This document shows positions 8,690 to 16,987 of a stretch of 64,000 nucleotides of DNA, piece after piece. The notes below the pieces were generated by a model. The model was given only the letters and a program-made list of their open reading frames with translations, searched no databases and was not told where the DNA came from. This DNA is from Janthinobacterium rivuli (GTDB taxonomy: Bacteria > Pseudomonadota > Gammaproteobacteria > Burkholderiales > Burkholderiaceae_D). The stretch lies in the NCBI RefSeq assembly GCF_009208735.1, contig NZ_WFLJ01000006.1, positions 1 through 64,000 of the forward strand, read 5' to 3'. The position numbers and the translations under genes were made by a program. Numbering within the stretch: the stretch's first letter is position 1; every line of letters begins with the position of its first letter.

Positions 8690-9571
8690 TCACGCCGCCA
8701 GTGCCGCCCGCACACTGCCGTCCGCGCCGGCCAACAATGCCTGTGCCTGGTTTGTGTTGATTTTTTTTATCAAGGCAACAATCGCCACCTTGACGTGATA
8801 GTGGCATTGCTCCAGCACGGCCTTGGCCTGCACTTCGCTGGCGCCGGTGGCATGCATGGTCAGACGCACCGCCCGCCAGATCAGCTTGGCGTTGGTCGGC
8901 TTCAAGTCTACCATCAAGTTTCCGTACGTCTTGTGCAAACCGACCATCAAGGCGCTGGAAATCGTGTTCAAGGTGATTTTTTGCGCCGTGCCCGCTTTCA
9001 AACGCGTGCTGCCGGAAATGACTTCCGCGCCTGTGTCGAGCACGATGCCGCATTGCGCCTCGTGCGCCACGGGCGCATCCACATTGTTGGCGATGCCGAT
9101 GGTCAAGGCGCCGGCCTTGCGCGCGGCCAGCAGGGCGCCCAGCACGTAGGGCGTGGCGCCGGACGCGGCCAGCAGGATCACCACGTCGTTGATCTGCGGC
9201 TGCAGGGCCAGCAAGTCCGCCTCGCCTTGCTGTAAATCATCTTCCGCACCTTCGACGGCCACAAACATGGCGCCCGCGCCGCCGGCCAGGATGGCGACGG
9301 CCCGCTCGGGCGGCCAGGAAAACGTGGGGTTCAATTCAACGCTGTCGAGTACGCCCAGGCGTCCCGACGTGCCCGCACCCACATACAGCAGGCGTCCGCC
9401 GGCCGCGATGCGGGGCAGGGCGGCCGTGATGGCGGCGGCGATGTCGGGCGACGCCAGCCGCACGGCTTCGACGGCCCAGAACTGGTCATCGACCAGCGCC
9501 GCCACCAGTTGCTCCACGGGATACAGGTCCAGATCCGGATGCCGCCGGCTCGGGGTTTCAGTTTTCAACAT
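8690..9571 (-). CDS. murQ: N-acetylmuramic acid 6-phosphate etherase
   Basis: Converts MurNAc-6-phosphate to GlcNAc-6-phosphate plus D-lactate in the cytoplasm. The 293-residue product has the SIS-fold signature LLYVGAGTSGRLGVLDSVE, the conserved VEGAED segment, LLAASGATPYV and GSTRLKAGTAQK, and a C-terminal helical domain, all as in E. coli MurQ. The ATG at 9571 is taken because homologues start just before the TE(T/G)xN/S-type N-terminus; an ATG 14 codons further out is possible. It is the first gene of the leftward recycling operon, and a UTRA regulator gene lies upstream on the same strand. Confidence 0.93.
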   Translation of the reverse strand: MLKTETPSRRHPDLDLYPVEQLVAALVDDQFWAVEAVRLASPDIAAAITAALPRIAAGGRLLYVGAGTSGRLGVLDSVELNPTFSWPPERAVAILAGGAGAMFVAVEGAEDDLQQGEADLLALQPQINDVVILLAASGATPYVLGALLAARKAGALTIGIANNVDAPVAHEAQCGIVLDTGAEVISGSTRLKAGTAQKITLNTISSALMVGLHKTYGNLMVDLKPTNAKLIWRAVRLTMHATGASEVQAKAVLEQCHYHVKVAIVALIKKINTNQAQALLAGADGSVRAALAA

Positions 9572-9613
9572 GATTTCAGTACATGGTTGAAGGTGAAACC
9601 AGTTTAATACCAA

Positions 9614-10243
9614 CGAGCGAGATCAACCATGAAAGCTTGGCGGGCGGGCATAACGGGAGCTTATGGGTCGTGCAGGGGCAACCTGTTTGTGCCAAATCCC
9701 AATACAGCCAGTACCCTGCTGTCGACAGTATATGCCGCACCAGCGAGCTCGTAGGGATCACGTGGCCAGGAACAACCGCTTTGCCTTACATTTCAGCCGC
9801 CGGCTCGGCGGTAGTTAGCTTCACGTACTGAACGTTAAGAGTCTTCACGTCCTGGTACCGAAGCACGAAAGAGTCGCCATCAATGTTGTAGAACCGCTCC
9901 TCGCTGGCGCCACCTTCCTGTGAAGCCATACTCTTATCAGCACTCAACGGACGTCTTGCCACTCCCTGCAAGATCATGCGTTTCTCAACAAGGAATCGCC
10001 GGTATACAAGGCCTATCCCTTTTCGGCGGAATTGTGAAGTTATGACGAACAGAGCCGGATGCGCTGCAAGGCGCCCGATGCGACGCAGTGCGGGCACTGC
10101 CAGCAGCGGGCAACGCCGCAGGGCGCCGGTTATGGAAGTCAGAAATCACAATAATTTATTGCGACCTACTTAGTGACCGGCATGAGCTGGGAGTCGTCCG
10201 TCGGCGTGGCGGAATCCATGATCCGCCTGCTCGAGCAGTAACT
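9614..10243. other. Intergenic region of about 630 nt with degenerate-looking short frames
   Basis: This stretch between murQ and the GntR-type regulator has visibly less GC-biased third positions than its neighbours. Two short frames look protein-like but cannot be assigned: one on the minus strand ending at 9786 (last possible starts at 9977 and 9929; ends with DVKTLNVQYVKL) and one on the plus strand ending with a TAA at 10241 (contains MSWESSVGVAESMIRLLEQ). Neither has a clear ribosome binding site or recognisable family. They may be remnants of an insertion. The murQ promoter should lie in the part nearest 9571-9700, but I see no convincing -35/-10 pair. Confidence 0.4.
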
Positions 10244-10984
10244 TTATGGCGCGCGACGCATTTCCGCGACGAAGTCGTAATGATCGCTGCGGCAATACGA
10301 ATGCGTCAGTTCCACCGCTTCGCCCGACTCCAGGTAAGCGATGCGCGTGATGAACAGCACGGCCTGGCCATCGGGGATGCCCAGCTGCTTGGCCAGCACG
10401 TCCGTCGCATTCATGGCGCGGATGTGCTGCAAGGCGCGCACGGGGGCCTTCTTGATGCTGCTCAAGTATTCATACAGCGAATCGCCCATGGCGGCCGGGT
10501 CCGGCACCACGCTGAAGGGCAGCACACTCACCTCATACGCCATCACCACGTCGTCGGCCAGGCGCAAGCGCTCCAGCCGGGCCACTTTCGTATTCTGCGC
10601 CAGCCCCAGGCTCAGCTGTTCATCGCTGCTGGCGATGACGACTTCGCGCTTGAGCCAGCGCGAGCCGGGACGGTAGCCGCGCTGCTGCAACTGCTCGGAA
10701 AAGCTCGACAGGTTCGACAGCGGCTGCTCGATGCGCGGGGCAATATAGTTGCCCGAACCACGGCGGCGCACGACGAGGCCTTGCTCGACGAGCTGGTCGA
10801 TGGCCTTGCGGGCAGTCACGCGCGATACGTCAAGCAGTTCGGACAGGGTACGTTCAGAGGGCAGGGCCTGGTCTACCTGGTAGCGGCCGTTGCGTACGTC
10901 ATCGCTCAGCTTGCGGGCGATCTGCATATATAAAGGCGAATTGTCATTTAAATCGACCTTGAGTTCTACGCTGGTCTGGCTCAT
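10244..10984 (-). CDS. GntR-family regulator with UTRA domain (NagR/YvoA-like)
   Basis: A 246-residue HutC-subfamily regulator. The winged helix-turn-helix occupies about residues 10-80 (LPSERTLSELLDVSRVTARKAIDQL), followed by the UTRA effector domain to the end. Proteins of this type (NagR/YvoA, DasR, MurR-like regulators by function) sense phosphorylated amino sugars such as GlcN-6-P or GlcNAc-6-P. It lies upstream of murQ on the same strand, so it probably controls the murQ-ampG-GHL10-kinase operon (inference). I could not find a clear copy of the NagR-type operator near it. Start ATG at 10984 is preceded by a reasonable AGGAGAAC sequence. Confidence 0.87.
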   Translation of the reverse strand: MSQTSVELKVDLNDNSPLYMQIARKLSDDVRNGRYQVDQALPSERTLSELLDVSRVTARKAIDQLVEQGLVVRRRGSGNYIAPRIEQPLSNLSSFSEQLQQRGYRPGSRWLKREVVIASSDEQLSLGLAQNTKVARLERLRLADDVVMAYEVSVLPFSVVPDPAAMGDSLYEYLSSIKKAPVRALQHIRAMNATDVLAKQLGIPDGQAVLFITRIAYLESGEAVELTHSYCRSDHYDFVAEMRRAP

Positions 10985-11099
10985 ACAGTTCTCCTTGTCC
11001 TCCTAGTGTAATAGCGATGGCGCTTGCGCGTAGCCCGTCCACCCATGAATAAATGGAAAATGACCATAAATAACGGTTATACACTTAAAAAAACGATGT

Positions 11100-11128
11100 T
11101 TTACCGTACGTATAGCTTTGCATTATAG
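11100..11128 (+). promoter_or_regulatory. Possible sigma-70 promoter for the serine hydrolase gene
   Basis: TTTACC (11100-11105) and TTATAG (11123-11128) with a 17-nt spacer lie in the AT-rich part of the 227-nt gap between two divergent genes, about 80 nt before the ATG at 11212. The match is moderate. The rest of the gap (10985-11099) is AT-rich and probably holds the promoter of the GntR-type regulator. Confidence 0.35.
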
Positions 11129-11211
11129 ATAAATAAGCAATTTTCATTAGCGTCGTCAAGCATCCCGCCCTATGCTGGCAAGGCGTCCATCCACCATGAC
11201 ACAGGGAAAGC

Positions 11212-12558
11212 ATGATCAACAAAATGACGGGATTACTGGGCTTGCTGTTGCTGGGGACGACCTGGACCGCCTTGGCCGCCCCGCCCGGCAGCGGCACTGA
11301 GCTGCGCGGGCCACACGACCAGCAGCGCGCGCTCGATGCGGCGCTGGCCGCCATCGTCGACGACCCCGTGCATCCGCTGGCCAGCCTGTCCGTGCTGGCC
11401 ATCCGCCAGGGCAAGGTGTCGTATCAACAACAATTCGGCTACCGGCACATCGGCGCGACGCCGGCGGACAGCTTGCCCGTGACGCCGGCCACCCTGTTCC
11501 GCATCGCTTCCGTCTCGAAGATGATGACCACGCTGGGCCTGATGCGGCTGGTCGAGCAGGGCAAGCTGAGCCTGGACCAGGACGTGGGCATCTATCTGGG
11601 CTTTTCCCTGCGCAACCCGCACTTTCCCCAACAAGCCGTGACCCTGCGCAGCCTGCTCAGCCACACTTCGTCCTTGCGCGACACGGGCGGCTACGCCTGG
11701 GGCCCCGAGCGCAGCCTGCGCGACGTGTTTACAGCCGGCGGCGACAGCATGTGGGATCACGCCGCGGCGCCCGGCAGTTACTTTACATATTCCAACCTGA
11801 ACTGGGGCGTGATCGGCACCGTGATGGAAAAAGTCACGGGCGAGCGCTTCGACTTGCTGATGCGGCGCCTGCTGCTCGATCCCCTCGACGTGCGCGGCGG
11901 CTACCATCCGGCGGCCTTCTCGGCGGACGAGGTGGCGAACACGGCCACCCTGTACCGCAAGCGCACGCTGGACACGGAACAGTGGCGGCCAGCAAGCCCC
12001 TGGATCGCCCAGGTCGACGATTTTCACCAGCGTCCACCCGCCGCGCCGGCCGGCCTCGAACGGTATGTGATCGGCAGCAACGCCACCGTCTTCAGTCCCA
12101 CGGGCGGCTTGCGCATTTCCGCCGCGGGACTGGGCACGGTCATGCAGATGCTGCTCGACGGTGGCCGCCACCAGGGTAAACAACTCTTGCAGCCGGCCAG
12201 CATCGCCCTGATGTTTGGCCGCCAATGGCAGTTGGCGCCCGATGCCCACAATGGCGACAGCGAGCGGGGCCTGTACCGCACCTGGGGCCTGGGCAACCAG
12301 CAATTCGATGCGCAGGCGGGGCAGGGCAACGGCCTGGTCGAGGGCGCCAGCTTCACGGCCGTCGGCCACCTGGGCGACGCGTATGGCCTCGTCTCCGCCT
12401 TCGTGCTCGATGTGAAGAACAAGAACGGCATGGTGATGCTGGTGGGCGGCACGGGCAGCGATCCGGAGCGCTATCCGGGCACGTATTCCGCCATGGGGCG
12501 CAGCGAGGAATTGATACTCACCACCCTATACCGTGGTGCGATTGACAAGCATGAATAG
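11212..12558 (+). CDS. Beta-lactamase-fold serine hydrolase, exported
   Basis: A 448-residue protein with an N-terminal signal peptide (cleavage near residue 22, after LAA). The class C beta-lactamase/DD-peptidase fold is shown by SVSK (Ser100, Lys103), YSN (Tyr193, Asn195) and a late HLG-type motif in VGHLGDAYG. The family covers AmpC enzymes, D-alanyl-D-alanine carboxypeptidases, EstB esterases and D-amino-acid hydrolases, and sequence alone does not separate them. Set between wall-recycling genes and dadA, a peptidase acting on D-amino-acid bonds is a fair guess. It is divergent from the GntR regulator. A short AGGGAAAG precedes the ATG. Confidence 0.85.
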   Translation: MINKMTGLLGLLLLGTTWTALAAPPGSGTELRGPHDQQRALDAALAAIVDDPVHPLASLSVLAIRQGKVSYQQQFGYRHIGATPADSLPVTPATLFRIASVSKMMTTLGLMRLVEQGKLSLDQDVGIYLGFSLRNPHFPQQAVTLRSLLSHTSSLRDTGGYAWGPERSLRDVFTAGGDSMWDHAAAPGSYFTYSNLNWGVIGTVMEKVTGERFDLLMRRLLLDPLDVRGGYHPAAFSADEVANTATLYRKRTLDTEQWRPASPWIAQVDDFHQRPPAAPAGLERYVIGSNATVFSPTGGLRISAAGLGTVMQMLLDGGRHQGKQLLQPASIALMFGRQWQLAPDAHNGDSERGLYRTWGLGNQQFDAQAGQGNGLVEGASFTAVGHLGDAYGLVSAFVLDVKNKNGMVMLVGGTGSDPERYPGTYSAMGRSEELILTTLYRGAIDKHE

Positions 12559-12688
12559 TTTGCACTGAAACAGTGCATTCCTGAAAGTTATGGCTGCACC
12601 ATGATGTTTCATTGGCTCCCCGACCGGCCAGCCTCTAAGCTCTTCCCGAATGCTCCCGCACCATGGGAGCGCAACGCAGCGAGGCAAC

Positions 12689-13936
12689 ATGCAGCAACAA
12701 GTCATCATCATCGGCGGCGGCGTCGTCGGTCTGACATCGGCCTGGTGGCTGGCCGAGGCCGGCTACAAGGTCACCTTACTGGAACGCAATGAACAGGTGG
12801 CGATCGCCGCCAGCTACCGCAATGGCGGCCAGCTCAGCTATCGCTATGTGGCGCCGCTGGCGGACGCGGGCGTGCCCTTCAAGGCCCTGCAGTGGCTGCT
12901 GCAGAAAGATGGTCCGCTGCGCTTCCGGCCCGAAGCGGACTGGCGCCAATGGCGCTGGATGGCCAGTTTCCTGCGCAATTGCAATGCCGCCAGCAATGCC
13001 CGCACGACGGCCAAGCTGCTGCAACTGGGAGAATGGAGCCGCGCCGGCATGGCGCAGCTGGAATTGAGCGTGCCGCCGCAAGCGTATGCCTGGCGTGACG
13101 CGGGCAAACTCATCGTCTACCGCACGCCCGCCATCTTTCAGCGCGCCGTGGCGCGGCCCGAATCGGAAGAGGCGCGCATCGTGCTGTCTCCTGCGGAGGC
13201 CGTGCAGCGCGAACCGGCGCTGGCCGCCTTGCAGGGTGCCCTGGCCGGCGGCATCTTCACGCAAGGCGAGGCGGTGGCCGATTGCCACGCCTTTTGCCTG
13301 GCCCTGGAAGCGCGCCTGCTGCAGCACCCGAATTGTTCGCTGCTGTTGAAAGGCGAGGCGCGGCGCCTCGTCACGCACAAGGGCAGGATCACGGGCATCG
13401 ACACCAGCCTGGGCCTGTTGCAAGCGGATCACTATGTGCTGGCGGCCGGCATCCAGAGCCGCGACCTGGCCGCCACGGCGGGCATCTACCTGCCCCTGTA
13501 CCCGCTGAAAGGCTACAGCCTGACGGCGCCCATCCGCGCGCAAGACCGGGCGCCCGAGATCAGCATCACGGATTTCGAACGCAAGGTGCTGTATGCGCGC
13601 ATAGGCGGCGACTTGCGCGTGGCCGCCATGGTCGACATGGTGGGCGCCGACAACAGCATCGATTGGAACCGCATCGCCGGCCTGACGCGGCTGGCGCGCG
13701 AAGCCATGCCGCACGGCGCCGATTACGACCAGGCCACGGCCTGGGCCGGCCTGCGCCCCGCCACGCCGAACAGCGCGCCGCTGGTGGGCGCCAGCAAAGT
13801 CGCCAATCTGTGGCTCAACGTGGGCCACGGCCCGCTGGGCTTTACGTTTGCCGCCGGCACGGCGCGCATCCTGGCCGACCTGATGCAAAACAAGGCGCCG
13901 CCGTTCGCGCTGGACTTCCTCAGCCCGAAAACATAG
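12689..13936 (+). CDS. dadA: FAD-dependent D-amino-acid dehydrogenase (DadA-like)
   Basis: A 415-residue oxidoreductase that oxidises D-amino acids, mainly D-alanine, to 2-oxo acids and ammonia, passing electrons to the respiratory chain at the inner membrane. The Rossmann FAD motif IIIGGGVVGLTSAWWLAEAG is at residues 5-24, an SYRNGGQLSY segment follows, and the C-terminal GHGPLGFTFAAGTA motif closes the FAD site. The ATG at 12689 is preceded by GAGG at five bases; an upstream ATG at 12650 gives a non-conserved extension. It is on the same strand as the serine hydrolase with a 130-nt gap. It would consume the D-alanine released by the dipeptidase encoded 10 kb away. No alanine racemase gene (dadX) is adjacent. 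Confidence 0.85.
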   Translation: MQQQVIIIGGGVVGLTSAWWLAEAGYKVTLLERNEQVAIAASYRNGGQLSYRYVAPLADAGVPFKALQWLLQKDGPLRFRPEADWRQWRWMASFLRNCNAASNARTTAKLLQLGEWSRAGMAQLELSVPPQAYAWRDAGKLIVYRTPAIFQRAVARPESEEARIVLSPAEAVQREPALAALQGALAGGIFTQGEAVADCHAFCLALEARLLQHPNCSLLLKGEARRLVTHKGRITGIDTSLGLLQADHYVLAAGIQSRDLAATAGIYLPLYPLKGYSLTAPIRAQDRAPEISITDFERKVLYARIGGDLRVAAMVDMVGADNSIDWNRIAGLTRLAREAMPHGADYDQATAWAGLRPATPNSAPLVGASKVANLWLNVGHGPLGFTFAAGTARILADLMQNKAPPFALDFLSPKT

Positions 13937-14016
13937 CAGGCCACGGCGGCGCGCACGCGCCACCGCCGATATGGCGGATAATTGCGGAACTTTCCTGTTC
14001 CCCTATCCGCTACCGC

Positions 14017-14469
14017 ATGCCCACACCCTCGACATCTGCCGCCTGCCCCTGTGGCGGCGCCTCCTACGCCAGCTGCTGCGGCCCGTACATCGCGGGCGAT
14101 GCCTTGCCGCCCACGGCCGAAGCCCTGATGCGCTCGCGCTACACGGCGTTCACCTTGCGCGACGAGCCCTATCTGAGGGCCACCTGGCATGCCAGCACCC
14201 GTCCCGCCGATGCCTTGTTTGCCGAAGAAGAAAAAGTTCACTGGCTGGGACTTGAGGTAAAATCTGCTTTACGTTTACGTCAACGTAAAGCAGAATCAGC
14301 AGATCAAACCGAAGAGATGAACCGCGACACCGTCGAATTCGTGGCCCGCTACAAGGTCAACGGCCGCGCGCACCGCCTGCATGAAGTGAGCCGCTTCGTG
14401 CGCGAGGCGGGCGAGGGCGGTGATGGCGCGCTGCGCTGGTTTTATCTCGACGGCAGTTTTCCCGAATAG
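14017..14469 (+). CDS. ychJ: YchJ-family protein with SEC-C zinc motif
   Basis: A 150-residue UPF0225 protein. The N-terminal CPCG...CC pattern (Cys10, Cys12, Cys20, Cys21) is the metal-binding start of the family, and the body is an NTF2-like domain with MRSRYTAFTL and FVARYKVNGRAHRLHEVSRF. Function is unknown. Residues 83-93 are encoded by a perfect 13-bp inverted repeat (14263-14294) placed where homologues, as I recall them, have only a short loop; it looks like a small in-frame insertion. The start was taken at 14017, where the conserved N-terminus begins; the frame is open far upstream only as a shadow of dadA. Confidence 0.88.
   Translation: MPTPSTSAACPCGGASYASCCGPYIAGDALPPTAEALMRSRYTAFTLRDEPYLRATWHASTRPADALFAEEEKVHWLGLEVKSALRLRQRKAESADQTEEMNRDTVEFVARYKVNGRAHRLHEVSRFVREAGEGGDGALRWFYLDGSFPE
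14263..14294. repeat. Perfect 13-bp inverted repeat inside ychJ
   Basis: TCTGCTTTACGTT (14263-14275) and AACGTAAAGCAGA (14282-14294) are perfect complements around the 6-nt loop TACGTC. The sequence is AT-richer than the surrounding gene and keeps the reading frame open. It would form a stable hairpin in the mRNA. Confidence 0.9.
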
Positions 14470-14509
14470 CGCGACCCGAGAGACCGGGCGATAATAAAAA
14501 GGAACCGCA

Positions 14510-16132
14510 ATGCCGCACATCGAAAGCAAACTCAATCCGCGCAGTGAAGATTTCAAGGCCAATGCCGCGGCCATGCAAGCCATCGTCGACGATCTGCGCG
14601 ACAAGGTCGAGAAAATCGCGGCCGGCGGCGGCGAGGCGGCGGCCGCCAAGCACCTGGCGCGCGGCAAACTGCTGCCGCGCGACCGCGTGCAGATGCTGCT
14701 CGATCCCGGCACGCCCTTCCTCGAGTTTTCCCAGATGGCAGCCTACGCCATGTACCAGGACGCCAACGGCGTCGATGCGGCGCCCGCCGCCGGCATCATC
14801 ACCGGCATCGGCCGGGTCTCGGGCCAGGAATGCGTCATCGTCTGCAACGACGCCACCGTCAAGGGCGGCACGTATTACCCGATGACGGTGAAAAAGCATT
14901 TGCGCGCCCAGGAAATCGCCGACCAGAACAACCTGCCCTGCATCTATCTGGTCGACTCGGGCGGCGCCAACCTGCCGAACCAGGACGACGTCTTCCCCGA
15001 CCGCGACCATTTCGGCCGCATCTTCTACAACCAGGCGAACCTGTCGGCCAAAGGCATCCCGCAGATCGCCGTCGTGATGGGCTCTTGCACGGCGGGCGGC
15101 GCCTACGTGCCGGCCATGAGCGACGAATCGATCATCGTCAAGGAACAGGGCACGATTTTCCTCGGCGGCCCGCCGCTGGTGAAAGCGGCGACGGGCGAAG
15201 TGGTGACGGCCGAAGACCTGGGCGGCGGCGACGTGCACACGCGTTTGTCCGGCGTGGTCGACCACCTGGCGCAAAATGACCTGCACGCGCTGTCGCTGGC
15301 GCGCACCATCGTCTCGAACCTGAACCGTACAAAACCGCAGCAGATGGCCTTGCGCGAGTCCGTCGAGCCGAAATACCCGACGCAGGAACTGTATGGCGTG
15401 ATCCCCGTCGACACGCGCAAACCGTTCGACGTGCACGAGGTGATCGCGCGTATCGTCGACGGCAGCGATTTCGACGAATTCAAGGCCCGCTACGGCACCA
15501 CGCTGATCTGCGGTTTCGCGCATATCTATGGCGTCAAAGTCGGCATCATCGCCAACAACGGCATCCTGTTCTCCGAATCGGCCCTGAAAGGCACGCATTT
15601 CATCGAATTGTGCTGCCAGCGCAAGATCCCGCTCGTCTTCCTGCAAAACATCACGGGCTTCATGGTGGGCCGCAAGTATGAAAACGAGGGCATCGCCCGC
15701 AATGGCGCCAAGATGGTGACGGCCGTGGCCACGGCTAGCGTGCCGAAGTTCACCGTCATCATTGGCGGCAGCTTCGGCGCCGGCAATTACGGCATGTGCG
15801 GCCGCGCCTTTTCCCCCCGTTTCATGTGGATGTGGCCGAATGCGCGCATTTCCGTCATGGGCGGCGACCAGGCGGCTTCCGTGCTGGCCACCGTCAAGCG
15901 CGACGGCATCGAAGGCAAGGGCGGGCAGTGGAGCGCGGACGAGGAAGCGGCCTTCAAGCAGCCGATCAAGGAGCAATACGAACACCAGGGCCACCCGTAT
16001 TACGCCACCGCGCGCCTGTGGGACGATGGCGTGATCGACCCGGCCGACACGCGCATGGTGCTGGGCCTGGGCCTGTCGGCGGCGCTCAACGCGGAAATCC
16101 CGGACACGAAGTTCGGCGTGTTCCGCATGTAA
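14510..16132 (+). CDS. mccB: Methylcrotonyl-CoA carboxylase, carboxyltransferase (beta) subunit
   Basis: Transfers CO2 from biotin to 3-methylcrotonyl-CoA in leucine catabolism, working with the biotin-carrying alpha subunit encoded at 21468. The 540-residue product is full length for MccB/LiuB and has the two crotonase-fold lobes of acyl-CoA carboxyltransferases: [19 protein letters not shown] in the N-lobe and [17 protein letters not shown] plus [16 protein letters not shown] for the oxyanion holes. The asparagine-proline style NLPNQ motif favours methylcrotonyl- over propionyl-CoA. AAGGAACC precedes the ATG. The first gene of the local leucine operon; no isovaleryl-CoA dehydrogenase or LiuR regulator is beside it. 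Confidence 0.95.
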   Translation: MPHIESKLNPRSEDFKANAAAMQAIVDDLRDKVEKIAAGGGEAAAAKHLARGKLLPRDRVQMLLDPGTPFLEFSQMAAYAMYQDANGVDAAPAAGIITGIGRVSGQECVIVCNDATVKGGTYYPMTVKKHLRAQEIADQNNLPCIYLVDSGGANLPNQDDVFPDRDHFGRIFYNQANLSAKGIPQIAVVMGSCTAGGAYVPAMSDESIIVKEQGTIFLGGPPLVKAATGEVVTAEDLGGGDVHTRLSGVVDHLAQNDLHALSLARTIVSNLNRTKPQQMALRESVEPKYPTQELYGVIPVDTRKPFDVHEVIARIVDGSDFDEFKARYGTTLICGFAHIYGVKVGIIANNGILFSESALKGTHFIELCCQRKIPLVFLQNITGFMVGRKYENEGIARNGAKMVTAVATASVPKFTVIIGGSFGAGNYGMCGRAFSPRFMWMWPNARISVMGGDQAASVLATVKRDGIEGKGGQWSADEEAAFKQPIKEQYEHQGHPYYATARLWDDGVIDPADTRMVLGLGLSAALNAEIPDTKFGVFRM

Positions 16133-16153
16133 GCGGCATTCAGGGAGAAGATC

Positions 16154-16942
16154 ATGGAATTTGAAACCTTAAAGCTGGTCATCGAGGGCAATGTCGCCAC
16201 CGTGACCCTGAACCGCCCCGACGTGCGCAATGCCTTCAACGAGACGACGATCGCCGAACTGGCGCGCGCCTTCGAGGGACTGGGACGCAGCGACATGGTG
16301 CGCGCCATCGTGCTGGCCGCGAACGGCGCTGCCTTTTGCGCCGGTGCGGACCTGAACTGGATGAAGAAGATGGCCGGCTACACGCATGCCGAAAACCAGG
16401 CCGACGCGCTGCAGCTGGCGCAGATGCTGCGCACGATTTACCTGTGTCCCAAGCCCGTGGTGGCGAAGATCCAGGGCGACTGTTATGCGGGCGGCATGGG
16501 CCTGGTCGCCGCATGCGATATCATTCTGGTTGCGGAAGACGTGCATTTCTGCCTGAGCGAAGTGCGGCTGGGACTGATTCCCGCCACTATTTCACCGTAT
16601 GTCATCAAGGCCATGGGCGAAAACGCGGCACGCCGCTATTTCCTGACCGCCGAGCGATTCTCCGCTCAGGAAGCGCTGCGCATCGGCTTTGCCCACGAGG
16701 TAGTCGAGGCAGGCGCGCTGGACGCGAAAACGGCCGAGGTACTGAAAGCGCTGACGGGCAACAGCCCGCACGCCGTGGCGCAAGCGAAAACGCTGGTGCG
16801 CGAAATCGTCGGCCAGCCCGTCACGGATGCGCTGCTGGCGGACACCGCCGAGCGCATCGCGCAAATCCGCGCCTCGGAGCAGGGACGCGAAGGCGTGCAA
16901 TCGTTCCTCGACAAGCGCAAGCCGGGTTGGCTCATGGGCTAG
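16154..16942 (+). CDS. liuC: Methylglutaconyl-CoA hydratase (enoyl-CoA hydratase family)
   Basis: A 262-residue crotonase-family enzyme expected to hydrate 3-methylglutaconyl-CoA to HMG-CoA, the step after the carboxylase. The oxyanion-hole segments GAAFCAGADLNWMKKM and GDCYAGGMGLVAACDI are present; the motif SEVRLGLIPATISPYV follows. It lies 21 nt after mccB. The assignment to this substrate rests on the neighbours mccB, mccA and hmgL; the fold alone would only say enoyl-CoA hydratase. Confidence 0.9.
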   Translation: MEFETLKLVIEGNVATVTLNRPDVRNAFNETTIAELARAFEGLGRSDMVRAIVLAANGAAFCAGADLNWMKKMAGYTHAENQADALQLAQMLRTIYLCPKPVVAKIQGDCYAGGMGLVAACDIILVAEDVHFCLSEVRLGLIPATISPYVIKAMGENAARRYFLTAERFSAQEALRIGFAHEVVEAGALDAKTAEVLKALTGNSPHAVAQAKTLVREIVGQPVTDALLADTAERIAQIRASEQGREGVQSFLDKRKPGWLMG

Positions 16943-16946
16943 TTAA

Positions 16947-16967
16947 TAGTCCACAGCTCATGGACTA
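16947..16967. promoter_or_regulatory. Inverted repeat just upstream of bioA (candidate operator)
   Basis: TAGTCCA (16947-16953) and TGGACTA (16961-16967) form a perfect 7-bp dyad with a 7-nt spacer in the 45-nt gap between liuC and bioA. There is no T-run, so it is a poor terminator. It does not match the E. coli BirA operator (TTGTAAACC type) or the BioR box. It could be a regulator site or an mRNA hairpin controlling bioA translation. Confidence 0.4.
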
Positions 16968-16987
16968 AGAATATCATTGGAGCAGTT

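Noticed and set aside
11123-11132. TTATAGATAA, an exact match to the BioR-box pattern (TTATMKATAA)
   Set aside because: It lies in front of the serine hydrolase, not the biotin genes 6 kb away, and overlaps a plausible -10. A 10-bp AT palindrome in an AT-rich gap is likely by chance.
12776-13963. Long minus-strand open frame opposite dadA
   Set aside because: Its translation is repetitive R/A/G/H-rich sequence with no family features; dadA on the other strand has FAD motifs and a ribosome binding site.
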